NCBI RefSeq assembly: GCF_042754225.1
Contig: NZ_JBHZAH010000007.1
Span: 1 to 64,000, forward strand
From: Rhodococcus_G sp042754225
GTDB taxonomy: Bacteria > Actinomycetota > Actinomycetes > Mycobacteriales > Mycobacteriaceae
Direction of reading: 5' to 3'
Length of the DNA: 64,000 nucleotides
Position numbers and translations under genes: made by a program. Shown piece after piece: positions 42,041 through 50,066 of the stretch (position 1 is its first letter; every line of letters starts with the position of its first letter). Under the pieces are notes generated by a model. It had not been told where the DNA came from and searched no databases. It was given only the letters and a program-made list of their open reading frames with translations.

Positions 42041-43086
42041 ACACCGTGACCGTGAACACCGCGCCCTCGGCCGAGGGCTACGACCGAGCCGCACTGGGCC
42101 GGTTCGAGCTGTTCCTGGTCGCTGCGGTGGCCACGGTACTGATCACCCGGGCGTTCCTCGCGGCCACCGGCTACCCGCAGATCGGCGGGAGCGGCGGGCT
42201 GCACATCGCGCACGTGCTGTGGGGCGGACTGCTGATGGCCGCCGCGATCGTCGCGGTGCTGATCGGCGACGGCAGCCGGGTACGGACCGGCGCCGCGCTC
42301 GCCGGCGGAATCGGCTTCGGCCTGTTCATCGACGAGGTCGGCAAGTTCGTCACCGCCGACGTCGACTACTTCTTCCAGCCCGCCGTCGCGATCATGTACG
42401 TGGTCTTCGTGCTGTTCTACCTCGTGGTGCGAGAAGTGGTGCTCCGGCGGGCGATGTCCGATCGGCGACGCCTCGCGACAGGCGTGCGGGCGCTCACCGA
42501 TCTCACCCTCGAGCAGCTCGACGACATCCGCTACCAGTCCGCCCTGCGTGCCCTCGACGAGGTGCGCGACCCAGCCCTGGCCGAGTTGGCGGACTCGATC
42601 CGGAGCGGACTGCTCTCGCAGCCGCCCCCGACCGGTGGCGTGGAGTCGAGGATCACCCGCGCGATCGATACCCTCACGCAGCGGACCGCCGCTGTGCTCG
42701 GGCATCGCGCAGTGCGCCGATCGGTCCTCGCGCTGTTCGTGCTGCAGGCAGTGGTGTCCGTGGTGTCGGTGATCGTCGCGATGGTCGCCGACGTCCCGGG
42801 CGATGCCGAGGCCGACGACGTCTCCGATCTGCTGGTCCAGCTGTCGAGCACGGTCACCGGCGCGCTGGTGGTTGTCGGGGTGTGGTGCCTGTTGCGGCAT
42901 CACTACATGCTGGCGCTGCGGCTGCTTCGGGCCTCCGTCGTGGTCGGGCTACTGCTGACGCAGGTGTTCCTCTTCGCGCAGGAGGAGTTCGGCGCCCTCC
43001 TCGGTTTCGCCGCCTCGCTGCTCCTGCTCGCCGCCCTGAGTATCGCCATTCGAAGCGAGCAGGCGAAGGTTCCGGCGCCCGCCTGA
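42037..43086 (+). CDS. conserved multi-TM membrane protein
   Basis: A 349-residue protein with eight or nine membrane segments in two groups (about 25-140 and 225-340), separated by a soluble helical region (about 145-220; DLTLEQLDDIRYQSALRALDEVRDP). IGFGLFIDEVGKFVTADVDYFFQPAVAIMYV is a striking acidic membrane-edge motif. I do not recognise the family. Its ATG overlaps the carboxyltransferase stop by four bases, so the two are coupled, though a functional link is not obvious. Confidence 0.7.
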   Translation: MNTVTVNTAPSAEGYDRAALGRFELFLVAAVATVLITRAFLAATGYPQIGGSGGLHIAHVLWGGLLMAAAIVAVLIGDGSRVRTGAALAGGIGFGLFIDEVGKFVTADVDYFFQPAVAIMYVVFVLFYLVVREVVLRRAMSDRRRLATGVRALTDLTLEQLDDIRYQSALRALDEVRDPALAELADSIRSGLLSQPPPTGGVESRITRAIDTLTQRTAAVLGHRAVRRSVLALFVLQAVVSVVSVIVAMVADVPGDAEADDVSDLLVQLSSTVTGALVVVGVWCLLRHHYMLALRLLRASVVVGLLLTQVFLFAQEEFGALLGFAASLLLLAALSIAIRSEQAKVPAPA

Positions 43087-43215
43087 GGGGAGCGTCGGTC
43101 ATCGACTCGCGAGATTGTGTCGTCGGTTCACAGAGTATTGCGGTGACGGTTGTGGATCGCAGGCAGACGCCCTTCAGCGGCCGGCTTCACGGGACGTAGA
43201 GCGCTTTGGTCGACC

Positions 43216-43845
43216 CTATGCCGGAGTCCTGGGCGCGAGCGTGACGAAGGATCGACGGAGGAGTTCCACAGCGTCCATGGTCTCGTCAGGCTCGGCCCAG
43301 GTGGTCAGCGCAACATCAAAGCAGACCAGCGACGCCTGCACCAGTGTCCGTGCTCGCAGTACCGCGAGATCACCGGCGAGTCGCTCCTGCACGAGCGGCG
43401 TGAGCAGACTTGCCCACTGCAGATGCTTTTCGAGGTTGCGAGCGCGTAGGGACGCTGCGCTCGTCAGAACACGCATGACCCTCTTGCTTCGTTGCTCGTC
43501 CCTATTCGGTTGAGCCAGCAGGGCTTCGAAGGACATACGCAGAGAATCCCAAACAGGTTCACCTACCGGCCGCGCGGCGAAGGCGTCGCGGACGAATTCG
43601 CCCCAGGGAACGAGGTCGCCGATGACGGCGTCTTCCTTTGCCGGGAAGTAGCGGTGGAAGCTGCGGGCAGAAATCCCCACCTCGGCGGCGATCTGCTCGA
43701 CGGTGACCGCATCGAAGCCCTGCTGGGCGAACAGGTCGACCGCGACCTCGGCGATCCGTGTGCGCACGGCCTCACGAGTGATGTCGCGCAGACCCGGTGT
43801 CGATGAACTTCCCACAAGGGGAGCGTACAGTGCCGAATGTGTCAT
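43216..43845 (-). CDS. TetR-family regulator
   Basis: A 209-residue repressor with an N-terminal TetR helix-turn-helix (about 20-70; VAVDLFAQQGFDAVTVEQIAAEVGISARSFHRYFPAKED) and a helical ligand domain to the C-terminus. The start MTHSALYAPL places its ATG inside a palindrome shared with the divergent aldo/keto reductase promoter, so it is probably an autoregulated repressor of that gene. Ligand unknown; a reactive aldehyde or ketone would fit the neighbour. Confidence 0.9.
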   Translation of the reverse strand: MTHSALYAPLVGSSSTPGLRDITREAVRTRIAEVAVDLFAQQGFDAVTVEQIAAEVGISARSFHRYFPAKEDAVIGDLVPWGEFVRDAFAARPVGEPVWDSLRMSFEALLAQPNRDEQRSKRVMRVLTSAASLRARNLEKHLQWASLLTPLVQERLAGDLAVLRARTLVQASLVCFDVALTTWAEPDETMDAVELLRRSFVTLAPRTPA

Positions 43846-43855
43846 TGGCTGACAC
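43839..43855. promoter_or_regulatory. TetR operator shared by divergent genes
   Basis: GTGTCA-TTGGC-TGACAC is a perfect 6-5-6 inverted repeat, extendable to nine bases per arm with one mismatch. It overlaps the TetR start codon and lies 36 bases before the aldo/keto reductase ATG. Confidence 0.7.
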
Positions 43856-43890
43856 TTTTGACCCACTCTGACAACCCGAAGGGCGTCATC

Positions 43891-44826
43891 ATGGACACTC
43901 GCAATCTCGGCCGGCAGGGCCTGAACGCCGCAGCTCTCGGCTACGGGGCGATGGGCACCGCCACGGGTTACGGCCCCACCGACGACACCGAGTCGATTGC
44001 CGCAATCCGAAAGGCACACGAGCTCGGCGTGACGATGTTCGACACCGCCGAGATGTACGGCTGGGGCGAAGGCGAGAAACTGCTCGGTCAGGCGCTGGCA
44101 CCGATCCGTGACGACGTCCTCATCGCGACGAAGTTCGGCCTCACCCGCTCCTTCGGATCCGACTCGCGCCCCGAGCACATCCGCCAGGTCGTCGAGGCCA
44201 GCCTGCGAAATCTCCGCGTCGACACGATCGACATGCTCTACCAGCACCGCCCCGACCCGAACGTCCCGATCGAAGACGTGATCGGCACGATGAAGGAGTT
44301 CGTCGAGGCAGGCAAGGTCAAGTACCTGGGGCTGTCAGAAGCGGACGAGGCCACCATCCGTGCCGCGCACGCGGTGCACCCGATCTCGGCGCTGCAGTCC
44401 GAGTACTCGATCTTCGCGCGCGACGCCGAACTCCTGTTCCCGACCCTCGAGGAACTCGGGATCGGCTTCGTCGCCTACTCGCCGCTGGCCCGAGGCTTCC
44501 TCAGTGGCGCGGTGGTTGCCCGTGAACACTACGACGCCAACGACTTCCGTCAGCATGTCCCGTGGTGGGCGCCGGAGTACTTCGACGCCAACGCCGCCAT
44601 CGTCGACGAGTTGACTGCACTCGCCGACCGCAAGGACGCCACCCTTGCGCAGCTGTCACTGGCCTGGCTGCTGACCCGCAGGGACTACATCGTCCCGATC
44701 CCGGGATCCCGCAACCCGCAACGCGTCGACCAGAACGCCACCGCCGTCGAACTCGGCCTGACTCCCGAAGATCTTGCCGCCATCGAGCTGATCGCCCCCA
44801 CAGGCGGCGTCGGCGGCCGCATGTAG
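43891..44826 (+). CDS. aldo/keto reductase, AKR13/YakC-like
   Basis: A 311-residue reductase with catalytic residues in FDTAEMYGWGEGE (Asp, Tyr), ATKFGLTR (Lys) and YQHRPDPN (His), and the NADP-loop IPGSRNPQRVDQNATAVEL near the C-terminus. GLSEADEATIRAAHAVHPISALQSEYS is characteristic of the group including fission-yeast YakC and many bacterial general AKRs. Start ATG at MDTRNLGRQG; an 18-codon upstream extension overlaps the TetR start and operator. Likely reduces aldehydes or quinone-like compounds and is induced through TetR. Confidence 0.9.
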   Translation: MDTRNLGRQGLNAAALGYGAMGTATGYGPTDDTESIAAIRKAHELGVTMFDTAEMYGWGEGEKLLGQALAPIRDDVLIATKFGLTRSFGSDSRPEHIRQVVEASLRNLRVDTIDMLYQHRPDPNVPIEDVIGTMKEFVEAGKVKYLGLSEADEATIRAAHAVHPISALQSEYSIFARDAELLFPTLEELGIGFVAYSPLARGFLSGAVVAREHYDANDFRQHVPWWAPEYFDANAAIVDELTALADRKDATLAQLSLAWLLTRRDYIVPIPGSRNPQRVDQNATAVELGLTPEDLAAIELIAPTGGVGGRM

Positions 44827-45136
44827 GTAGCCGCACCCCTCGATCGAACGGCCCTCCGATCGATGGATGCGCACCATGCTCGAATGTGTGCCCGCTTGAC
44901 TGCGCACACCGGAATCCACGTCAAGGCGGATCGGCATCAGTCAGCGCTGTCGGCCAGGATCTGCTCGAGCTCGACAACGCGCACAGGGAACCGGTTGCGG
45001 CTCGGCGCAGCCGCGACGGCGATGACGGCAGTCGCGTCGTCATGAATTTCGGGTGCGTAACCATGGAGAGGGCATCGCTCGCCGATCGGGGACCGCTCAC
45101 CCGAACGAACATTGTTGAGTGGCAATAACGGAACCA
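44827..45136. other. intergenic region with a possible gene remnant
   Basis: No intact gene is recognised in these 310 bases. A minus-strand frame (44937-45066 from an ATG) reads MHGYAPEIHDDATAVIAVAA and ends in RFPVRVVELEQILADSAD, with coding-like GC at third positions. It could be a small protein or the tail of a lost gene. A GTGTGC/GCACAC hairpin lies at 44886-44909. Confidence 0.3.
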
Positions 45137-45165
45137 TTGAACTCGAACATACGTTCGAGTATGGT
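45137..45165 (+). promoter_or_regulatory. promoter with embedded LexA (SOS) box
   Basis: A -35-like TTGAAC (45137-45142) and a -10 TATGGT (45160-45165) are separated by exactly 17 bases, and that spacer contains the perfect actinobacterial LexA box TCGAAC-ATAC-GTTCGA (45143-45158). The ATG begins six bases after the -10, so the transcript is probably leaderless and SOS-induced. Confidence 0.8.
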
Positions 45166-45171
45166 TACGCC

Positions 45172-46545
45172 ATGGACATCGTCGAGATGCTCACCGCACC
45201 CCGCAACGTAGAGGCGTGGCGACTCGACGAGTCCACGCTGCTGTCGTTGGTGCCGGAACTGTCGGTGCGGTTGCGGCAGCTCGATGCGCTGCGTGTGCGG
45301 TTGGTCCACGAGATTCACGAGCGTGGTGCCACCCTCGCTGTCGGCGCGACCTCCACTCAGGAATGGTTGTCCGGGGCCGCGAAACTTACCCCCTCGCAAG
45401 CGAAGCGCATCGTCGTCGCCGGACAGAGCCTGACCCGCCGACCGGAGGTCGCGGGCGCGTTCGCCGACGGCGTCCTCGACGTCGAGCAGGTACATACCAT
45501 CACCGGGTTGCTCGATCAGATCCCTGACCTCACAGCAGGAATCGCGCCCGAATGCCTCGGCGGCGTCTACGAGGATCCGGCAGCCGAATGCGCGAAGCAG
45601 TGCACCGACTACCTGCTCGCGACCGGCGCCACCGACAATGCCAACGACACCACAGTCCGCACGGCAGCACTGAAGACGATGCTCACCCCCGAGGACGACG
45701 GGCCGCCACCCGACGACGAAAACGACCAACTCAACGAACTCTTCGCCTCCCCTACCACCGGCGGACGGGTTCGTATCAAGGGACACTTCGACAAGACGAC
45801 CGGCGAACAGTTGATGACGGCCCTGTCGGCTTTGTCCAGGCCGCAACCCGGACGCAACACCACCAGTGGTGACCCACAAGCCGATCCACGCTCCGCACCG
45901 CAACGACGGGCCGACGCCTTCGGTGACATCGTCCGCCGCTACCTCGACACCGCCGCCGCCCCCGGCGAAGGCGGTGAACGACCCCACCTGACAGTGTTCG
46001 TCGGACTCGACAACCTCGCCCGAGCCACCCGAAACACCGGCAATGGCAACGACAACGAGGCGGCCTCCAGCACCGCCGACGCCGGTCGGCAGTCGTTCTT
46101 TCGCCGCGGCCCAGCCTGGATGCCTTGGCTCGGACCGATCAGCGACCGCCTCGCCGCGCTCATCTCTTGCGACGCATCGATCACGCCGATCGTGATGGAC
46201 GCCGAGGGCAACCCCCTCGACGTCGGACGAACGACTCGCACCATTCCTCGCCGACTACGCCGTGCCCTCGACGCCCGCGACTGCGGATGCGCTTTCCCCG
46301 GCTGTGGCCGCCCCGCCGCCTGGACCGACGGTCACCATATTCACCATTGGTCGAACGGCGGCGAAACGAAACTCTCGAACCTGGTGCTGCTCTGCCGTTT
46401 CCACCACCGCCTGATCCACAAGGGCGACTGGAGCGTGTTCATCGGCGACGACAACCACCCTTGGTTCGTACCGCCTGCCTGGATCGACCTCGAGCGAAGA
46501 CCCGTCCCAGCACACAATCGAAGACAGCCGCCTATAGCGAGCTGA
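45172..46545 (+). CDS. DUF222 HNH endonuclease (13E12 family)
   Basis: A 457-residue protein with an N-terminal DUF222 domain (about 10-330) and a C-terminal HNH nuclease domain (about 368-420): CGCAFPGCGRPAAWTDGHHI, followed by HHWSNGGETKLSNLVLLC and RFHHRLIHKG, containing paired Cys ligands and the HH...N...H catalytic set. It belongs to the 13E12-repeat family common in mycobacteria and rhodococci, where several members are LexA-controlled. Role is unknown; DNA repair or mobility is suggested. The ATG start matches the leaderless promoter directly upstream. No insertion boundaries were seen. Confidence 0.9.
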   Translation: MDIVEMLTAPRNVEAWRLDESTLLSLVPELSVRLRQLDALRVRLVHEIHERGATLAVGATSTQEWLSGAAKLTPSQAKRIVVAGQSLTRRPEVAGAFADGVLDVEQVHTITGLLDQIPDLTAGIAPECLGGVYEDPAAECAKQCTDYLLATGATDNANDTTVRTAALKTMLTPEDDGPPPDDENDQLNELFASPTTGGRVRIKGHFDKTTGEQLMTALSALSRPQPGRNTTSGDPQADPRSAPQRRADAFGDIVRRYLDTAAAPGEGGERPHLTVFVGLDNLARATRNTGNGNDNEAASSTADAGRQSFFRRGPAWMPWLGPISDRLAALISCDASITPIVMDAEGNPLDVGRTTRTIPRRLRRALDARDCGCAFPGCGRPAAWTDGHHIHHWSNGGETKLSNLVLLCRFHHRLIHKGDWSVFIGDDNHPWFVPPAWIDLERRPVPAHNRRQPPIAS

Positions 46546-46640
46546 CAACCAGAACGCACCGACCCGGACCACGACCCCTCTCACTGGGGCCGCGGTTCGG
46601 GGCGGTCGCGGGCCTGGGTCTTGTGTGGACTTGGCTACAG

Positions 46641-47315
46641 TCAGCTGCCGCCCGCAGCCACCGCAGGCACGATGACCGCCGCCATGACCGCCGCGTTCAC
46701 CGCCTCGACCGCCTTGCGTACCGCGGCGCCCGCCCATTCGTCCGCGGCGATCGCCTTGGCCCGCTTACGAATCGCCTTGCGATCGGCCTCGGGGAAGACC
46801 TTGTGCGCCGCGTCCACCGCCGACAGCAGCGAGATCAACGCGGCGGTCCGCGACTCCGGCGCGACACCGTCGAGCAGCACGGCGCGCAGGCCCTCGCGTA
46901 CCGCCTGCTCGTGGGACGCGTCCATCGCCGGCCAGGTCTTGACCGGGAAGATGCCGAGCAGCTTGCCCTTGCTCTGGTGCACCCAACCCCGCTCGACGAT
47001 GCGACCGAGCACCGCCTCGCGCAAGCCCTTGTCCAGCTTCTCGATCGCCCGCTCCGGCTTCATCGGCTTCGACCCCCGCAGCTGCGACACCGCGTGCGCC
47101 AGGATCGGGTCCGTCGGGACCGCACGGTCCCGGAGCACCAGCCGGCCCTTCTTCACCTCGCCGCCCGCACCCGCCGGTTCGACCACCCCGTCCAGAGCCA
47201 GGTCGAGCAACACCGCACCGGCCAGGACCCGGGGCAGCGTCGCGCCGTCCACCACCGGCTTTCCCGTGTCGTCGTCGAGCAGGAGCAGGAGCAGGTCCTC
47301 GGCGAGCAGAGTCAT
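46641..47315 (-). CDS. GPP34 (GOLPH3-like) domain protein
   Basis: A 224-residue helical protein beginning MTLLAEDLLLLLLDDDTGKP, the hallmark of the GPP34/GOLPH3 fold, with LAGAVLLDLALDGVV and RERGWVHQSKGKLLGIFPVKTWPA-like blocks (about 30-50 and 100-130). Eukaryotic GOLPH3 binds phosphatidylinositol-4-phosphate; bacterial homologues are numerous in actinobacteria, with uncertain role in membrane or glycolipid association. Start ATG chosen over eight extra codons. Divergent from prpE across 213 bases. Confidence 0.85.
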   Translation of the reverse strand: MTLLAEDLLLLLLDDDTGKPVVDGATLPRVLAGAVLLDLALDGVVEPAGAGGEVKKGRLVLRDRAVPTDPILAHAVSQLRGSKPMKPERAIEKLDKGLREAVLGRIVERGWVHQSKGKLLGIFPVKTWPAMDASHEQAVREGLRAVLLDGVAPESRTAALISLLSAVDAAHKVFPEADRKAIRKRAKAIAADEWAGAAVRKAVEAVNAAVMAAVIVPAVAAGGS

Positions 47316-47528
47316 GACTCCACCGTACGACGCCGGCACGTGTCCCCGCGTCCGCCAGGCAACGACGTGGGCCGCCCGTCACCGCCGGCGACCGTTCACC
47401 GACGGATCGGCACCGCACACCGACGGGCAGGTGGCGTCGGCCGCACATTCGCGCTGCACTATCCGCGGGTTCGCCTAGGGTGTAGTGCGCGTCACAGGCG
47501 CACGAGTACCGGGAGAGGACAGCAGCCG

Positions 47529-49439
47529 ATGAGTGCAGTCGAGCAGGCCACGGGCGCATACGCCGAGGCCTTCCGTGAGAGCGTCGAACAGCCGGAACGA
47601 TTCTGGCTGGGGGCCGCCGACGCCGTCGACTGGGTCGACGCGCCGACCCGCGCCCTCGACGACTCCGCGGCGCCGATGTACCGGTGGTTCCCGGGCGCCC
47701 GGATGAACACCTGCTTCAACGCCCTCGACCGCCACGTGGCGGCCGGCCGCGGCGAGCAGGCCGCGCTGATCTACGACTCCGCCATGCTCGGCACCACCCG
47801 CACCTACAGCTACGCCGAACTCCTGCTCGAGGTGTCGAGGTTCGCGGGTGTCCTCGCCGCACAAGGCATCTCCGCGGGCGATCGGGTGGTCGTCTACATG
47901 CCGATGATCCCCGAGGCGGCTGTCGCGATGCTCGCCTGCGCGCGGATCGGCGCCGTCCACTCGGTGGTGTTCGGCGGGTTCGCCGCCGCGGAACTCGCGG
48001 CCCGCATCGACGACGCGCAGCCGAAGGCGTTGGTCACCGCGTCCGGCGGGCTCGAGCCGGGACGCACCATCGAGTACCTGCCGCTGGTCGAGCGCGCGCT
48101 GGGCCTGACCGACAGCCCCCCGACCACCGTCATCGTGAAGAACCGCGACAAAATCCCCGGCGCGGCATCGGATTTCGAGGGCTGGCTGGACTGGGACGCC
48201 GCCGTCGCGGAGGCCGAGCCCGCCGACTGCGTTCCGGTGGCGGCGACCGACCCGCTCTACATCCTCTACACCTCCGGCACCACCGGCAAGCCCAAGGGCG
48301 TGGTCCGCGACAACGGCGGGCACGCGGTGGCGCTGGCGTGGTCGATGCGCAACATCTACGACATCGGCCCCGGCCAGGTCATGTGGACCGCCTCCGATGT
48401 CGGCTGGGTGGTCGGACACTCGTACATCGTGTACGCGCCGCTGCTCGTCGGCGCGACGACGGTGATGTACGAGGGCAAGCCGGTCGGTACTCCCGACGCA
48501 GGCGCGTTCTGGCGGGTGATCGCCGAGCACAAGGTGCGGGCCCTGTTCACCGCGCCAACCGCGATCCGCGCCATCCGCAAGGAGGACCCGGACGCGACAG
48601 AGCTCGCCCGCTACGACATCTCCTCGATGACCACCCTGTTCGCCGCGGGTGAGCGGCTCGACCCCGACACCTACGAGTGGGCGACCCGCGAGCTCGGTGT
48701 GCCGGTGATCGACCACTGGTGGCAGACCGAGACCGGGTGGGCGATCTGCGCGAACCTGCGCGGACTCGACCCGATGCCGATCAAGGCGGGCTCCCCCACC
48801 GTGCCGGTCCCCGGATACCGCGTGCAGGTGGTGGACGGCGAGGGGAACCAGGTCGACGCCGGTACCGAGGGCAACATCGTGATCGCCCTCCCACTGCCGC
48901 CGGGCACCCTCGCCGGGCTGTGGCGCGACGAGGAGCGCTACGTCAAGTCCTACCTGGCGACCTTCCCCGACTACTACCTGACCGGCGACTCCGGCTACAT
49001 CGACGCCGACGGCTACGTCTTCGTGCTCGGGCGCAGCGACGACGTGATCAACGTTGCCGGACACCGCCTCTCGACCGGGTCGATGGAGGCCGTGGTCGCG
49101 CAGCACGCCGCCGTCGCCGAGTGCGCGGTCGTCGGCATCAAGGACGACCTCAAGGGCCAGCGCCCCAGCGGCTACGTGGTTCTCAAGGCCGGCGCCGACA
49201 TCGACCACGAGATGCTGCGCACCGAACTGGTGGCGATGGTGCGCGACCAGATCGGCGCGGTCGCGACGTTCCGCGACGTGACGGTCGTGCAGGCGCTGCC
49301 GAAGACCCGCTCGGGGAAGATCCTGCGGAAGACGATGCGCCAGATCGCCGACCACGAGGACTACACGGTGCCCTCGACCATCGAGGATCCGGCGGTGCTC
49401 GACGCGCTCACCCGGCTCCTCGGCGGGTCGAACTCCTGA
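47529..49439 (+). CDS. prpE: propionate-CoA ligase
   Basis: A 636-residue ANL-superfamily acyl-CoA synthetase. The N-terminus (EAFRESVEQPERFWLGAADAVDW), the AMP-binding P-loop YTSGTTGKPKG, the adenylation motif WWQTETGWAI and the C-terminal KTRSGKILRKTMRQIA (with the lysine that is commonly acetylated) match PrpE/acetyl-CoA synthetase. PrpE activates propionate to propionyl-CoA. Start ATG with GGGAGAGG upstream. Acetate or 3-hydroxypropionate activity is possible. A palindromic hairpin follows its stop. Confidence 0.88.
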   Translation: MSAVEQATGAYAEAFRESVEQPERFWLGAADAVDWVDAPTRALDDSAAPMYRWFPGARMNTCFNALDRHVAAGRGEQAALIYDSAMLGTTRTYSYAELLLEVSRFAGVLAAQGISAGDRVVVYMPMIPEAAVAMLACARIGAVHSVVFGGFAAAELAARIDDAQPKALVTASGGLEPGRTIEYLPLVERALGLTDSPPTTVIVKNRDKIPGAASDFEGWLDWDAAVAEAEPADCVPVAATDPLYILYTSGTTGKPKGVVRDNGGHAVALAWSMRNIYDIGPGQVMWTASDVGWVVGHSYIVYAPLLVGATTVMYEGKPVGTPDAGAFWRVIAEHKVRALFTAPTAIRAIRKEDPDATELARYDISSMTTLFAAGERLDPDTYEWATRELGVPVIDHWWQTETGWAICANLRGLDPMPIKAGSPTVPVPGYRVQVVDGEGNQVDAGTEGNIVIALPLPPGTLAGLWRDEERYVKSYLATFPDYYLTGDSGYIDADGYVFVLGRSDDVINVAGHRLSTGSMEAVVAQHAAVAECAVVGIKDDLKGQRPSGYVVLKAGADIDHEMLRTELVAMVRDQIGAVATFRDVTVVQALPKTRSGKILRKTMRQIADHEDYTVPSTIEDPAVLDALTRLLGGSNS

Positions 49440-49442
49440 CGT

Positions 49443-49488
49443 CGGCGCCCGGTGCGAGAAGTGCGCATACGCGACGTCCCGGGCGCCG
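49443..49488 (+). terminator. hairpin terminator of prpE
   Basis: CGGCGCCCGG (49443-49452) pairs with CCGGGCGCCG (49479-49488) and an adjoining T-A pair, an 11-bp stem with a 26-base loop, starting three bases after the prpE stop. No T-tract. Confidence 0.6.
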
Positions 49489-49580
49489 ATTCGGACAAAC
49501 TGATCCGGCCGGCGAAACGCTCAGGACATCCACAGGACGGACTCGAGTGATTCCCAGGATGCGGTCCTAGCTTTCCGCGC

Positions 49581-50003
49581 ATGAGTACCCACACCTCCCG
49601 TTCTGTCCGTGGCGAGCGACGCGGGCGCAGCCTCGGAATCGCACTCCTGGTCGCCGGTCTCGCAGCGGCGGGCGCCCTCCTGCTGCCGGGGCTGGCATCC
49701 GCCGACACGACCTCGCCGGCCCAGCCGCTGCTGCAGACCAGTTGCAGCTTCGCTCAGGTCGACGCCGCCCTGCAGGCCAACGCCCCCAAGCTCGCCGAGC
49801 GCCTCGACAAGCACCCGAAGCTCGAGGCGAAACTGACCGAACTGCTCGCCAAGCCCGCCGACCAGCGTCAGCAGGCAGTCGACGACTTCGCCGCCAAGCA
49901 CCCGAAGCTGGCCCAGCGTCTCGAGCAGGCACGCACCGGTCCGAACGCTGACAAGATCAACGCCAAGATCGCCGCCGTCGCCGACACCTGCCACAACTAC
50001 TGA
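49581..50003 (+). CDS. secreted hemophore-related protein
   Basis: A 140-residue protein with a Sec signal peptide (about 1-41, cleavage near LASA-DTT) and a small helical domain containing one cysteine near each end (LLQTSCSF and VADTCHNY), probably a disulfide. The Lys/Leu-rich repeats (LAERLDKHPKLEAKLTELL, then KHPKLAQRLEQA) match the haemophore-related family found with Rv0203-like haem carriers in mycobacteria. Haem binding is inferred. No IdeR/DtxR box was seen upstream. It stands alone between prpE and the convergent epimerase gene. Confidence 0.72.
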   Translation: MSTHTSRSVRGERRGRSLGIALLVAGLAAAGALLLPGLASADTTSPAQPLLQTSCSFAQVDAALQANAPKLAERLDKHPKLEAKLTELLAKPADQRQQAVDDFAAKHPKLAQRLEQARTGPNADKINAKIAAVADTCHNY

Positions 50004-50066
50004 CAGCCCGCGGGCTCGGTGCCGGTCGCCCCGAGCCCGCGGACCGGCGTGCAGGGACCCACCGCC

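Noticed and set aside
44886..44909. GTGTGC/GCACAC hairpin as a terminator of the aldo/keto reductase
   Set aside because: It lies 60 bases downstream, is only six base pairs and has no T-run; left as an unassigned hairpin.
45112..45171. Upstream in-frame start for the HNH protein
   Set aside because: It would place the LexA box and promoter inside the coding region; the ATG at 45172 fits the promoter.
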